The translations under genes were made by a program, and so were the position numbers. Source: Nothopassalora personata (Eukaryota > Ascomycota > Dothideomycetes > Mycosphaerellales > Mycosphaerellaceae). From it: a stretch of DNA of 64,000 nt. How positions within the stretch are numbered: the first letter of the stretch is position 1; every line of letters starts with the position of its first letter. Shown here piece after piece: positions 36,066-47,105 of this stretch. Location: positions 62,001-126,000 of the forward strand of contig CM066295.1 of assembly GCA_033816765.1 (NCBI GenBank), given 5' to 3'. Below the pieces are notes generated by a model. The model was not told the origin of the DNA, did not search any database, and worked only from the letters and a program-made list of their open reading frames with translations.

Positions 36066-36700
36066 GTAGGACAGCAAGCATCGTTATGCAACCTTATGCT
36101 CATTGACAACGGCTGTCTAGATGCCGATGCATGGGCAGACACAGACACGAAGATAGACGTTAAGTGTCCGACGGCCCACGAGGATACAGGCTTACAGCAC
36201 CTTAAGGAAAGAGACGAACTCCCTGCCCGTGCGCTTGCTAAGATCCTGAAGGTCGGCGGAGTTAAGTAGAATGCGAGGCAGGCGTTTTCGGGTTTCGAAC
36301 TTCCAGGATTGATGGGTAGCCATAGAGTACAAGAGTGCATGCGCTCGTGCCGTTCCTTACGATTTATAGATCAATACAAGTTTGTTGCTTCTACCCATAT
36401 GGTTGCAATGTCGGAATTCACCTCTCTACTCACTTAGACGGTCGTAATTGTTCTTCCTGTTAGCGGTGACCGAGCCTCTATCGAGTCGCTTCGAGAGCTT
36501 ATCGCTAAGCAACATCGTGAGCTTGTTGTTCGCATTTAGTCAATAGAAGATGGCGTCGTAGAGCTATGCAAGAAGTATTCCGCGGGTGAACTAGTGTCTC
36601 GATCGCGCAAACGAGACCGTGTTTCAAGGCATGTCGCAGCGGCCTTGATCAAAACAATCACCGAGGATAGTTCCTAAGGCCGAACATCATTAGCTGGTAC
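36066..36700 (+). pseudogene. Lightly mutated coding remnant with possible intron
   Basis: A plus-strand frame runs through 36066-36410 (LQHLKERDELPARALAKILK, GFELPGLMGSHRVQ) and on from the ATG at 36408 (MSEFTSLLT, ESLRELIAKQHRELVVRI, DGVVELCKKYSAGELVSRSR), broken only by TAG/TAA. Near 36697 there is a credible intron (gtacgt...tctaacattag, to about 36743), after which a charged Arg-rich frame continues. The composition suggests a soluble helical protein. No family recognised. Confidence 0.42.
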
Positions 36701-37740
36701 GTTACTGTAGACGATGTAATCCTTACGAGTCTAACATTAGTGTAAGCACTGAAGTTCCTTCGAGGCACGCGTGGTAGGCCGTTTAGTCAGCGGCGGAGAC
36801 TAGAGCTGGAACAGGACAGGGTGCAGCGAAGGCACGTGACACACGCGGCCGTTCCGGCCCGTAGCTTTTTCCTGATCGTAGGTTCTCTAAGACTCGACTT
36901 CATGTACAAAGCAATGTAGTCGTAACGAGCTAATCTGCCGCATCTTAGTCCCGCAACACCTACGGCGCATGCATCCATTGCTTATACACCATCGACAGAC
37001 GTAGCTCACCGTGAGCTACTTTGATTAGACGTTGTAGAGGGATGGACGCATCGGTGCCCCAAGTCGAGCACGACCAGCCTCTCCTTTTCGCTTAGGAGAT
37101 GGCATTAGACATGCTTGGCGCTCGGGCACGTAGCTGCTTGTTGAAAATGCATTCGCGCCTAATAAATCAATTTCGTTGTCAACAAAGGCGAAAATCGCGA
37201 TGTGTTCGACCATCACGTTTGTAAAGCCAGTCTAGCGTGATCGACCGTCGGGAGGATTTCCAAGCAGTCGGGATAGGGCTTCCGGTCGATGTATGTAGCT
37301 CAGTCTTCGTTCAATATCGTCTGTACCGAGTTCTAACAGCCAAAATGCCTTGATGGGTTGGCCGGACTAAGGCATCTTGTCCTCCAAGAGCGCGAAATGG
37401 CAGGGGAGACAGGAACGCCAGCTACAGGTATCGGATCTACACCCAGCCATGACAATCTATCCTTGCCAAGATAGCATGACGCTCCACCCCCTGTCATACC
37501 AACTGTAGTAGTCGATTGACTATGTCCAGGTTGTACTAGCGGCAAGACCGGCATAAAACGCGGAACCAGGTGTCAGTGCCGAGCACGGCACAGGCTTGCA
37601 GCAGATAATATAAGTGCATGCTGCTCGTCTCCTCTCGCGATCTCACCTCTTGTATCCGCGGCCGGCCTCTGTATTTGAGGCCTCAACTCTAAAGCCTAAA
37701 GATTATCGCCATACCCAAGGAGCCCTGCCTTATCGTCGAC

Positions 37741-38982
37741 ATGTCACGACGGCCCATGCCGGATGATTGTGGTGCCTCCTCCGAGCGACATCAAAAGTAG
37801 GCCCGACTCGACATAGATCTCGAGTCGCCTTTACGAGACCTACTATCGCCGAAACTGGCCTAAGTCATTACTAAGTCTTGTAGTCAATGGCAACGAACGA
37901 AGCAGCTTGCACTTGATTCCACTAAAGAGGCCATGGCAGGGATTACCCGAGAGGCACAAGCGGCGCAACGATAAGCTAAAAGCAACTTGTAGCAGTTCGT
38001 AACGCGAGTCGAGAAAGAGAAGGGCCAATTGCTAGAGACTATTGCTCGACTAGAGGGGAACGTCAACGACCTCACGTATGCAAATCATGTCCTGCAACTT
38101 AAAGTCGACGGTAAGCAGGACATCTGTGGAACATGTACGACGCTCGTGCGTAATAATAAGCACCTCAGCGATCGATTGTATTACTGTTAGCGCAATCTCA
38201 CCTCGTGCAAAGAGCAATACAAGTTGGCGTAGAGCGACATACAGAATCTACTTCAGCTAACTGCCGAATGGCAGTATGAGTCGGAGCTGAAGCGAGATGC
38301 GCCCCCACTGTACGACAGCGTCTAACGACAGCATTCCTACATACTAGAAGATCGCGAATCCTCCGCCTTAACGGAATGCATTTGGGACGATTACCATCAC
38401 GCTATCGCTACCGCATCGGACAAGTCGATTGCGACGTCTCACATTCATGTAGACGTCTCCAGAGTGCTCCTGGCTAGTTGTCGCAAAGCAGTAGGTGCTG
38501 GACAAGCTAGCCCGGAGCATGTACTGTCTATGTCTCTGTCCTTATGTGCGTAGACATGTTTCTACCTAGCCAACTTCTCGCCACTGGAGGGAGAAGAGTG
38601 ACATCGTCTACGATCCTAGCTACAGGTGACTTGGTACGCTATCGACCAACTTTTACTGAAAGCTGCACAACGAGCACTTGACAGCATTCATGCTTCCGGC
38701 ATGATTTATTGTCGTGACTGCCGAGATCCGGCCTGCGCGGTGTCTGTTTCCATGACAGAAAAGTCACTATAGAGATCACGGTTGGCATTCTTGGAGCACT
38801 ATCAGCGTTCAGTGAGCGGCCAAATCAGGACTGTGATCCACAATGATCCTGTGGCAAACGTTTCGAAATGGCTAGCAGAGTGTCTTCGCGATGCCCAAGT
38901 GCGAGTGGGAAGCAGCAAGAACTGTTACTGTAAATCCCAAGGGGTTGTAGACTTGACCTCAAGCGAGGAGGACCACATGTAG
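37741..38982 (+). pseudogene. 413-codon gene inactivated by RIP-type nonsense mutations only
   Basis: A single uninterrupted frame of 414 triplets from ATG 37741 to TAG 38980-38982 with no frameshift. It contains 11 internal stops: ten TAG/TAA plus one TGA, all explained by C-to-T or G-to-A at Gln, Trp or Arg codons. The first third is coiled coil (REAQAAQR, RVEKEKGQLLETIARLEGNV). The middle is helical with ELKRDAPPLYDSV and ESSALTECIWDDYHHA. A Cys cluster (CRDCRDPAC) lies near residue 330, and the C-terminus is VVDLTSSEEDHM. The surrounding DNA has normal CpA/TpG levels. No family recognised; an accessory gene caught early in RIP decay is the best reading. Confidence 0.65.
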
Positions 38983-39335
38983 CTCGTAATCGTGGGAAGG
39001 ATTTTGCGTCTGATACTCCGCGGCAGAGCTGTATGGCCATACTAAATTAGTGACGAGCATTCATGCTGCACGCATGCACAGTGCTACAGGATAACAAGGA
39101 TAAGGCCTGCGCGTGGCTCATCCAAACTCGGCTATTGAGATAGAAGTTCTCGTCCACATCCTGGAAATCGACTTCCGCGATCCAGGTCCCCAATCTTTCG
39201 TCTCTCGATAGTATACCCCCCCCCCCACCAAGGTCATAGATATAACCTCTGGAAGACACTGATCTCGACACTATTCTCGCAAAGACACTCATCTTTTAGC
39301 TGGAACACCGATTACCATCTCACCACGCTGCAACT
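38983..39335. other. Non-coding spacer with an 11-base poly-C run
   Basis: Lightly mutated DNA without a recognised gene. It contains an 11-base C run at 39216-39226 upstream of the small ORF at 39336. Confidence 0.5.
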
Positions 39336-39707
39336 ATGCATGTTCCAATATCCTACACTTCTATCGCGACACAGATGCTCGTTACTTCAGTAGGCACAGT
39401 GACAGCCTCTCAATATCACGGTGTCTCACTACACGTCAACACGAAACCTATACATCAAGCCGCCACGCAATCTCCGGCTCCGGTAGAGCTTAACGTTCTT
39501 ACGAGCCTTAACTATGTCGAGGCGACACAGCTCATGCTCGATTTGGTTGTCGCTCACCATGTCGATATTGCTGCCGTGGAGTGCCGGGTATTCTGGGACG
39601 ACATTGGCATCAAGCTAGCGGGCCCTACATTCCACGCGAAGGAGGTCTTACAATTCAATGAGAGTCCTGTAATGATTAGAAGTGTGCTCTGCTATATAGC
39701 AAGCTAA
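39336..39707 (+). CDS. Possible small (123-residue) secreted protein
   Basis: An intact 123-codon frame in otherwise decayed DNA. The N-terminus is mildly hydrophobic and could act as a signal peptide with cleavage after TVTA (about residue 24). The mature part has SLNYVEATQLMLDLVVAHHV and FWDDIGIKLAGPTFHAKEV, protein-like but not recognised. It has one Cys after residue 80 and another near the end. No intron or neighbour supports it. It may be a real small secreted protein or a fortuitous frame. Confidence 0.3.
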   Translation: MHVPISYTSIATQMLVTSVGTVTASQYHGVSLHVNTKPIHQAATQSPAPVELNVLTSLNYVEATQLMLDLVVAHHVDIAAVECRVFWDDIGIKLAGPTFHAKEVLQFNESPVMIRSVLCYIAS

Positions 39708-41200
39708 GAGACCTATATGGGGAGTTATGATCAGTTCGGTTCTTTAACACTTGCTACATTTTCGGGGCATATGTGCTTAACTTACAGGACAATCTAAGTG
39801 CTAAGTATAATTGCTGCATCGCCACTGCATTTCGAGTGGTTCTGTAAGATTCTCTTTCAATGCCTCTCAGTAGCGTCATGTCGACCTACTACACCGTCCA
39901 GCAAGATTGCTGCGACGCTAATGCTAGAGCGAGGTTGCTCGGCGAATGCCTCACTCCAAGCTAGGGCCTCCTGAACAGGACCGGATTCCCAAGAGGAACG
40001 GCGTCAAAATTCTTTTGATCACGTTACAATCACAACGATCCACATAATCGACCACTTTCTCTCTACTTTATGTATCGCTGTACAACGTACGCCTGTAGCG
40101 GTTTAAGGCTACTCAAAGATGCTTCCTAACTAACTTTCAGCTTTAGCTTGACCTGCTGTCTAGGTGTGATCTTCGAATATCATCATTACAGGCAGCGAGA
40201 GAGAAGTTGGAGAGAAGGCAGAGCATGTTTGCTAGTAGCTTCGTGCGGTTTAACCTGAATAGGGTTTTCGGCGAAGGTGTGAGTGCTACTTCTCACGTCA
40301 CGAGCTTGAGACGTTAGTTGCCCTGACCGAACCTACCTACTGAGTACTTGCAGCCCTCGAAGATTGACTCGGCGTGTAGAGCGGCACGAACGGTCGCTGA
40401 CCCGGATCCGATCCGTCTCTGTTCCCTTTCATGCACTATCTCCTGAAGCAGACCGCGGCTACACTCGGTAGTGTGTTGAAGTGAAGCCACTATCCGAGCT
40501 TGCGAGGAAGCTTGCTGTCACATAACATTACACGTGAGCTTCGCAAAGGCGGAGACACGGCTGACTTTGGAGGTAGTTCATGTATCATATCGTCTACTCC
40601 TACAGTTTTCGCCAATCAAGTTCGTCTACATCTGCCAAACATGTCGAGAGTTGTATAGTACTGAAAGAAAGTAGATAGCACTGTACTGTCGACACTCACT
40701 CATGGGCTACAGACCTAGCGTCTCGTTTAACTGCGGTTTGACTGCTGCCGTAGTCATGTCGTGCGGAGACAGCAAGTGGTGAGCTGTCGCGGACCATCTG
40801 GGCTCGTGCTGCGTGCTACCATGCCTCAACAAATTACCCACGCCAACGAGCGATCGTGAGATAAGACGGAGAGTGGTATTTTAGGCGGCAGACCATTCCG
40901 CAGCTGGTTGGAGTTCCGGCAGGACACCCCTGAGCAAAGCCTGCAATGAGCGCGGACTATCGCATCCCACGCATCTACGCTAACCTACTGCACTTTCCCT
41001 GTGAGAACTGTTAGCTGGAGGCACATGTATGCTGTGTACAAGTCATACTGTACTCGTCGTGGAGGCGAGGGTGGGATGGACTTGGCTGCCCGCGTTGGAC
41101 AATCTGCACTAGCATCACGCAAGGTTCTATTACGCTATGCAATATTCCGCGCCATGCTGGGCCGCATAGCCGCGGTATCACCGTCCTGCCAAGCCCCATA
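39708..41200. other. Lightly mutated DNA, no gene recognised
   Basis: About 1.5 kb of normal composition with short frames only. No domain, LTR or inverted repeat was found. Confidence 0.5.
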
Positions 41201-42420
41201 GTATCTTGCTGTAGAACCCGGGAATCCAGTACTTTATCATCGCTATATCGTCGTGTCGTCGTTATATCGTTACTGTCGCCAGTCCCAGGTGTTGTTGGCG
41301 TTATCTATGCCTGCTAGGTTGCCGCAATGGCAGCAGAACGAGATCCAACGACTATTCGCAGATACTGCGCACAGTAACCAATATATTGCAGAGCTTATGA
41401 ATATCGCTAGACGCAGTATCGACAAGCACCGTAACAACTACCTCCTCTTCGGTCATATCTACCTCGATAAAACGCTCAATGGTGGTGCCGGTCGCCCTCG
41501 CTCGCTCTTGCCGATCTTCGAGGAACGCATATTCGAATACCTCGCGGACAAGCCGACTGCGTATCAGGATGAAATAGCGTGGTATCTATACGACGAGTTC
41601 GGAGTGGTTGTGAGCCAGAGTACTATCTCGCGTTGTCTCAAGCGGCATAAGTGGTCGAAGAAGGTCGCGTGTCGCCTGGCGAAGGAGCGCAATAAGGAGG
41701 TACGCGATTGGTTTGAGCGTGAGCAGGAGATGATGCCGATGAGTCGTGTCTGCTGTGTGGATGAGAGCGCTTCGAATGAACGTACCGGTTGGCGCAAGAC
41801 TGGTTGGACACCTATAGGCGCACCTTGTTTTGAAGAAGGCTCTTGTAAAAGAGAGGTGCGGTGGTCAGTACTGCCAGCTATAACGCAGGCTGGATATCTA
41901 CCGGGGACGCTCGTGTTCCAAGGCAGTATCACTGCTGAGATATTCGAAGCGTGGCTCGAGCACACGGTGTTGCCGCAGTTGGAGAGAGGCTCTTTTCTGG
42001 TGATGGATAATGCGTCGATTCACCGCAGTGAGACGGTCGCACGGCTCTGCGCAGAGGCTGGTGTGTACCTGCAATATCTCCCACCATATTCGCCAGACTT
42101 CAATCCGATCGAGCTGTCATTCGGGGTGCTGAAGGCGTGGATCGGCCTTTCCGCGACTTCGAGGGCTTCGATCGAGATTGCGACTGCGACTGCTCAAGAG
42201 CTTGGAGTGTGTTATCATAAGGCTTTGGACGAGGTGGCTGTCGAACGCGTTTGGCTGGTCTCGAAGATGGCCCAGCAGTGCTGCTACGACGCTTGGAGCC
42301 TGCCGCCATGTGAGGCAAACAACACCTGGGACTGGCGACGACGAGGTTATATCAACGACACGATAATATTCATGAGATTGGGACAGAATATCGCTATTCC
42401 CAGGTTCTACGCGTGTTTAC
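41201..42420 (+). mobile_element. Intact Tc1/mariner transposon (1220 bp)
   Basis: Imperfect terminal inverted repeats of about 25 bp: left GTATCTTGCTGTAGAACCC and, on the complement of the right end, GTAAACACGCGTAGAACCT. Both continue into GGGAAT. The element is flanked by TA on both sides (41199-41200 and 42421-42422), the expected duplication. The interior encodes one intronless transposase and shows no RIP, so insertion was recent or in a RIP-free background. Confidence 0.85.
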
Positions 42421-42425
42421 TATGA
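41307..42425 (+). CDS. Tc1/mariner transposase, DD34E
   Basis: Cut-and-paste transposase of the Tc1/mariner superfamily. The frame is open from 41253; I choose the Met at 41307 (MPARLPQWQQ, 372 residues), 105 bp inside the left repeat. The N-terminus is a helix-turn-helix DNA-binding region (YIAELMNIARRSIDKH, then QSTISRCLKRHKWSKK). The catalytic triad is complete: Asp in CCVDESAS (codon at 41760), Asp in LVMDNASIHR (42006) and Glu in DFNPIELSF (42111). There are 34 residues between the last two. The stop codon TGA at 42423-42425 lies just outside the right repeat in host DNA, so the last residues read through the repeat; an internal stop may have been lost. A related dead copy is at 45870-46990. 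Confidence 0.9.
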   Translation: MPARLPQWQQNEIQRLFADTAHSNQYIAELMNIARRSIDKHRNNYLLFGHIYLDKTLNGGAGRPRSLLPIFEERIFEYLADKPTAYQDEIAWYLYDEFGVVVSQSTISRCLKRHKWSKKVACRLAKERNKEVRDWFEREQEMMPMSRVCCVDESASNERTGWRKTGWTPIGAPCFEEGSCKREVRWSVLPAITQAGYLPGTLVFQGSITAEIFEAWLEHTVLPQLERGSFLVMDNASIHRSETVARLCAEAGVYLQYLPPYSPDFNPIELSFGVLKAWIGLSATSRASIEIATATAQELGVCYHKALDEVAVERVWLVSKMAQQCCYDAWSLPPCEANNTWDWRRRGYINDTIIFMRLGQNIAIPRFYACLL

Positions 42426-43017
42426 GGAACGCGGGACGGCTAATCCACGGACCCACCCCCGGCAGCATGGCGCGGAATATTGCATAGCATAGTACCTGCT
42501 GCATGAAAGTCTGCCAGGTACGCAGGGATTTGCGCACTTGCGATTCTCTCGCGATGCACGGTCAGAGCAACCTTCCTTTTTGGCACCCTCAAACAAGAGC
42601 ACAACACCGAGCTTCGATGGTCCTTACTGATGCAGGAAGCCAGAGAGCAGGCCACGAGGAGGTTACTGCAGCCTATTCTGTGTACTATAAACTTCTGACG
42701 GATCCGCAGGACCGGCGAAATTGCTACCTCAAGAAACCCGCCACCATACTTCAGTCCAGCTGGGTCGGGACGGCATCAGCCTGAAGATGTGCCACCCTTT
42801 CTCATGCTCGTATAGGGTGCTCTTGTCCACGTGATCTGCCCCGTCGACAACGCAGCAGAAGCAACAGCGAAACATAATCTCGCAGAGGATAGGCTGGTGC
42901 TCATTTTCGCCACGGTCTGGAGTCACGAGAAATAGCTCCCCGGTTCAGCGAATGTGTGACTGGGGTAAAGGCTACCAAGACTCAGAATGCTCTGCTCAGT
43001 CATGCATCGAGATCGCA
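42426..43017. other. Lightly mutated DNA, no gene recognised
   Basis: Short overlapping frames on both strands without recognised domains. The minus-strand stretch at 42729-42926 is open for 65 codons and Cys-rich (CEIMFRCCFCC) but stands alone. Confidence 0.4.
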
Positions 43018-43236
43018 GCAAGGCGAAATGGCAAGTTCGGCACATCAACGTCGAAGGTAAACTCCATGTTCTTCGACTTGAACATTTCATACTGGTTACC
43101 GTTGATGAGATATACTCGGCATCCCACGTTTGCACCCGTAACCAACTTGAGGTTGAGGGAGTTACCCCCGCCAGTGGTAATGCCTTACGTTGCAGCATAG
43201 TCTGCACCATCGAGAGCGCATTCGTTGGCACAGGTA
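43018..43236 (-). pseudogene. GH7 cellulase (cellobiohydrolase/endoglucanase) fragment
   Basis: A 73-codon piece of a glycoside hydrolase family 7 enzyme, which cuts cellulose chains outside the cell. On the minus strand it reads CANECALDGADYAAT, a TAA (43185-43187), then GITTGG and [30 protein letters not shown] and [12 protein letters not shown], the characteristic N-terminal beta-sheet region of GH7. The catalytic E-x-D-x-x-E motif, downstream in the family, is missing, as are the signal peptide and most of the domain. The internal TAA replaces a Tyr codon by a C-to-A type change, so it is ordinary decay and not RIP. Confidence 0.8.
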
Positions 43237-43770
43237 GTGGCATCTGGTCACAAGGATTGGTCCCTTGATGGCCTTTAGTATTTCTCTCTAAGCTGGACCA
43301 AATTACTTACCAAGTATTACCAGTGTAACAGTTGGTTTATCCACTGGTGCTGCGTAGCCATCTCCACTTGGCGTCCAGCACGACTTGTGTGTTTACAGTC
43401 GTGCAACCAGATGACTATTTCTTGAGACTAGCCTGAAGGCGCAGAATTGAAGATTTCGCAGTATGGCTCGCACGCCTGCCCGTTGGGAAGCAATACAGAC
43501 AGGATACGGACTCGACGGAGAATTGACGACGTACAATTGAAGATGCATATACTGTGCTAGCCACGTAGACGTGCCCACCCCCATGTACCTGCTTCCCAGA
43601 ATTAGGCCGATCTCCCACTAAAAACAGCCGTCTTGGCGGGATTAGGTACGTATCGTAAAGCCTATTCAACGACCTTGCCGTCGCTAAACTCACCTGCTAA
43701 TAGCTCCGCGAAAGCGCAAGGCTGCAACACCGGCTGCTGGCCTATCTCAACGACCTGCGCGTACGAATAA
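43237..43770. other. Lightly mutated DNA up to the RIP boundary
   Basis: Contains a 92-codon minus-strand frame (43415-43693) with no recognisable domain. At about 43770 the composition switches abruptly to RIP-saturated DNA. Confidence 0.45.
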
Positions 43771-43792
43771 GCCTAGCTAACGGACTCGCGAT

Positions 43793-45210
43793 ATTACTAC
43801 TACTACTAAAGCCGCTATAGCTAAAGTAGTAGCGGCTTAGTTATAGTAAGAATAAGTAGCTCTACTATCTGCTTAACGAGCACGTCTAGAGCCTGCTACT
43901 AATAAGGAGGAAGAGGCGGACGCACAAGATAAGGAAGAGCTTGTAGAACACCTCCGTAAAAGTGAGAAGCCGCAATATTAGTACCGTACCTAATAGAGGA
44001 TTGTAAGGAGTAATAAGCCTAATATTAGCTTAAAGGCATTCGGCTAGCCGACTATTAATCGACATACTAATAGGCTCCTTGCTTAGTTCGAAGCGTGGTT
44101 CCGTAAGTGGATTAAGACGGACGATCCAAGCAATACACGTTAGTAGAATGAGCTAAATAGCAGTCTTATCTATACCTATAATGGCTTGCTAATAGCTAGG
44201 CAGTATAAGGACACAATCTCTAGCGGTAAAGACAACTAACCTACATATAATTTAGCGCGTCTTTAATTAGATAAGTAGCATAAGCAGGGCCGTCGTGGAC
44301 TGCTTATGCTCCTTACGGTATATCTTACGCCTGTTCTACCGCTAGCACCGGTAACACCTACTCGTCGTAGTAGTAACACCGGTAGGCAATCTACTATACT
44401 AGGCACTACAACTTAGCGGTTGTTAGCTAAGCGTCGTTAGCGCCGTAAGGAGACTATTGCTAAGGTAGATAAGCTAGCTACGGAGGACGACACTATAGAT
44501 AGACTATCGCAATCCTATTAAGGCTCGCTAGCCTTATAAAATGACGCGTTGCTATAACTATAGCTAGACCTATTAGTACGACGGTCTAGACACGTACGAG
44601 AACTACGTCCTTATATATAAGGAAGTAGCGACCGAATAGGCTCGTAGTATCCGCGATAGTACCCTTACTGTCGAAGCTCCGAGTGCATAGATAGTCTACA
44701 AGATATAGAGGTAGAAGATGCGGCGAGGTAGTAATAACTAAGGTAGTAATCCATTATCGGCTCGCAATCGAGGTAGTGCAGCGACTGCTTAGGTGCCGGT
44801 TGTAGTAAATAACTATTAGATACCGCCGTAGGTTATAGGTAGTTATTACTAACACGCGTATCTACACGCTCCGTAACCTCCTTTATTACCGCTAGTACCG
44901 CTACGTCCGGAGGTATTGGATCCAGCCCTTAAGGTAGAGGACTTCTTTCGATACTACGAGAACGACTTCTTCTAGTAACACCGGTTAGAGGACTTGAACC
45001 TAATAAGGGCGAAGCTTATCGAGATAGATATGCTACTATCGCGTGTGTTAAAAGTCACCTTCGATACGTGGATGCGGTACGGCTTTAAGGAAGGCTAGTT
45101 CGAGCGCTTTAAGGCGGTAGCGAAGGATTATAAGAACCTATACCTAGCCGCCGTATAAAATTATAAAAATAAGCCGCAAGTTGGAGGCGATAGAGCGCCG
45201 TAGATTTAAT
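43793..45210 (+). pseudogene. RIP-mutated coding remnants, unknown family
   Basis: Two plus-strand frames in succession. 43793-44560 encodes a Gln/charged-rich segment (KEEEADAQDKEELVEHLRKS, FEAWFRKWIKTDDPSNTR, NSSLIYTYNGLLIARQYKD). From an ATG at 44541 the next frame runs to about 45210 (YENYVLIYKEVATE, VEDFFRYYENDFF, RLEDLNLIRAKLIEIDMLLS, FDTWMRYGFKEG, FKAVAKDYKNLYLAAV). Stops are nearly all TAG. They could be two genes or two exons of one. The remaining DNA to about 45870 shows nothing recognisable. Confidence 0.5.
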
Positions 45211-45869
45211 CGAATATAAGTCTAACATAGTTAGTGTGTGTAGTGTTAGTTAAGAGATAATTGAGTGAAGGTAGAAGAACTGCTACATCTTCGCGGCCGT
45301 TAGGCGGAACTAGACCCTAAATTCGAGACTCTCGAGAAGATAGGTTCGCACTTTATAGCCTAACAACTACGTAGTCGTTTCTTACCGGCTTTTTTTTATA
45401 TAGCAGCGCTTACTAAGGAACGAAAGAATATGTAAATATATTAAGAATAGGTACTATGGTTATTTAGTAATATCGTGTAAAGCCGTTAGACCCTAAAGTT
45501 CCGGAACAGCCGGGGTTCCGCCGAGTAGATTCTTCCCGTACCCTTAACTAGCGATGCTCGAGAAGATAGAGATAGGTTAAGACGATATTGTTTCTAAAAG
45601 TAATAAATTCGATCGATTTACTACTAAAACTAGCCTTACTAAGAAACCAATGTGTCTATAGTAGTCTCTACTTACATAAAACACCGCGGATAGCTAATTT
45701 TGCTCCTAGCACGACATTCCCCTACCTTTATAACGGCCTCGAACCTATTTATAAGTAACGACACTTTTAGCACCACCTTCTTCACTACCGCCTATTAAAT
45801 AAGAACTACCGCCTTCCTTACCGTTACCTCCGCTACCGCCTTCCTTACCTCCGCCGATCGAAGACGCTA

Positions 45870-46990
45870 GAATCGAAGCGATATAGAGCGCGGTAATAGA
45901 GCTCTAGAATTCGGTGAACGCGATGCGCGGCTTCGTTCTTTAGCTATCTATGAGGGTGTTAGTAATTAAGGACTATCTTAAGAAAGAGACGGCCTTTAGG
46001 AGGTAGATACATACTTATTGATAGCTACACGACTAGAACTAAGCAGTAGCATTTTCCGGTACCGTCACCTCCTTAATCGCGTGTTGTATAAAGTGTCCGA
46101 ATGTCTCGAAGGCACTAGCTTCAGCGATGTTACTTCTCACCTACGCCTTTAACGACGAGAACGATAACTCGATAGGGTTGAAGTCTAGTGAATACGGCGG
46201 TAGGTACGCTAGTCGAATGCTATATACATTATATAACTCCTTCACGCGTTTACTACGGTAAATAGACGCGTTATCTATAACTAGATATATCCCTCTTTCG
46301 AGCTGCGGCAACACTACTAATTTGAGCTAATCTTCGAACATCTCGGCCTTAATAGAGCCTTAATATATTAGCGGCGAGCTGAGGTATCCATTCACCGTAA
46401 TAGTAGGCAATACCAACCACCTCTTCGAACGCTTCGCACTACCGTGTTCAATCGATAGGCTATTCACTTCTAACTAGCCCTATTTGCGCTATCTAGTCCG
46501 TTTATTGTAAGCGCTCTTATTAACGCAACACACTATATCCGCCGGCATATTTTTCTAGTCCTTACGATAGCTATCTCGAAGCTCTCGATTAGCCTCGAGA
46601 GCCTTACGTTAACACGCCTTCTGCGACTACCGTCTATCCTTCAACATCCTACTAATCGTGCGCTCCGAAATAACGATGTCGAACTCGTCGTAGACGAACT
46701 ATACTATCTTATCGATGTAGGCGGTTAGCCGGTTAGTAAGGTAGCTAAGGACCTAATCCTCCTACTAGCGTATTAAGAGCTTTAGACAACCCTTCTTCTT
46801 GAACGATAGATACGGCTCTCTATAGACGGCTATATTAAGCACTAGGTTGTCGATACAGCGACGGCTAACACCTGTCTACTTCGTAATACACCGACTAGAT
46901 TAGCCCTTATCGTAATAGCCTATAATCTCGGTGATCTAATGCTTAGGCAGTCGACGTGGATAAGGAGCTCGCTTTCGAGGTGTAGGCTGC
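45870..46990 (-). pseudogene. RIP-inactivated Tc1/mariner transposase
   Basis: Minus-strand relative of the intact transposase at 41307. ERTISRMLKDR (helix-turn-helix), CVNKSAYNKR, LPQLERGIYLVIDNASIYRS and SLDFNPIELSF align with it. Spacing of the catalytic positions is the same: 81 residues between the first two and 34 between the last two (codons at 46519, 46273 and 46168). The first catalytic Asp is Asn (GTT-GAT to GTT-AAT, a TpG-to-TpA change), and the His of DNASIH is Tyr. Many TAG codons interrupt it. Terminal repeats were not located. Confidence 0.85.
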
Positions 46991-47105
46991 TGCTGTCGAA
47001 TAGCTATAACGTAAGGGTAGGCAAACAACACCTAGGATTACAACATACAGCAATATCAAGGCTTCATATGCGATAATAGCAATAATGAGGTGGTTATAGG
47101 AGCTT

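Noticed and set aside
33840..43770. Giant cargo transposon (Starship-type) hypothesis
   Set aside because: No tyrosine-recombinase (DUF3435) captain or matching end repeats were recognised at the borders.
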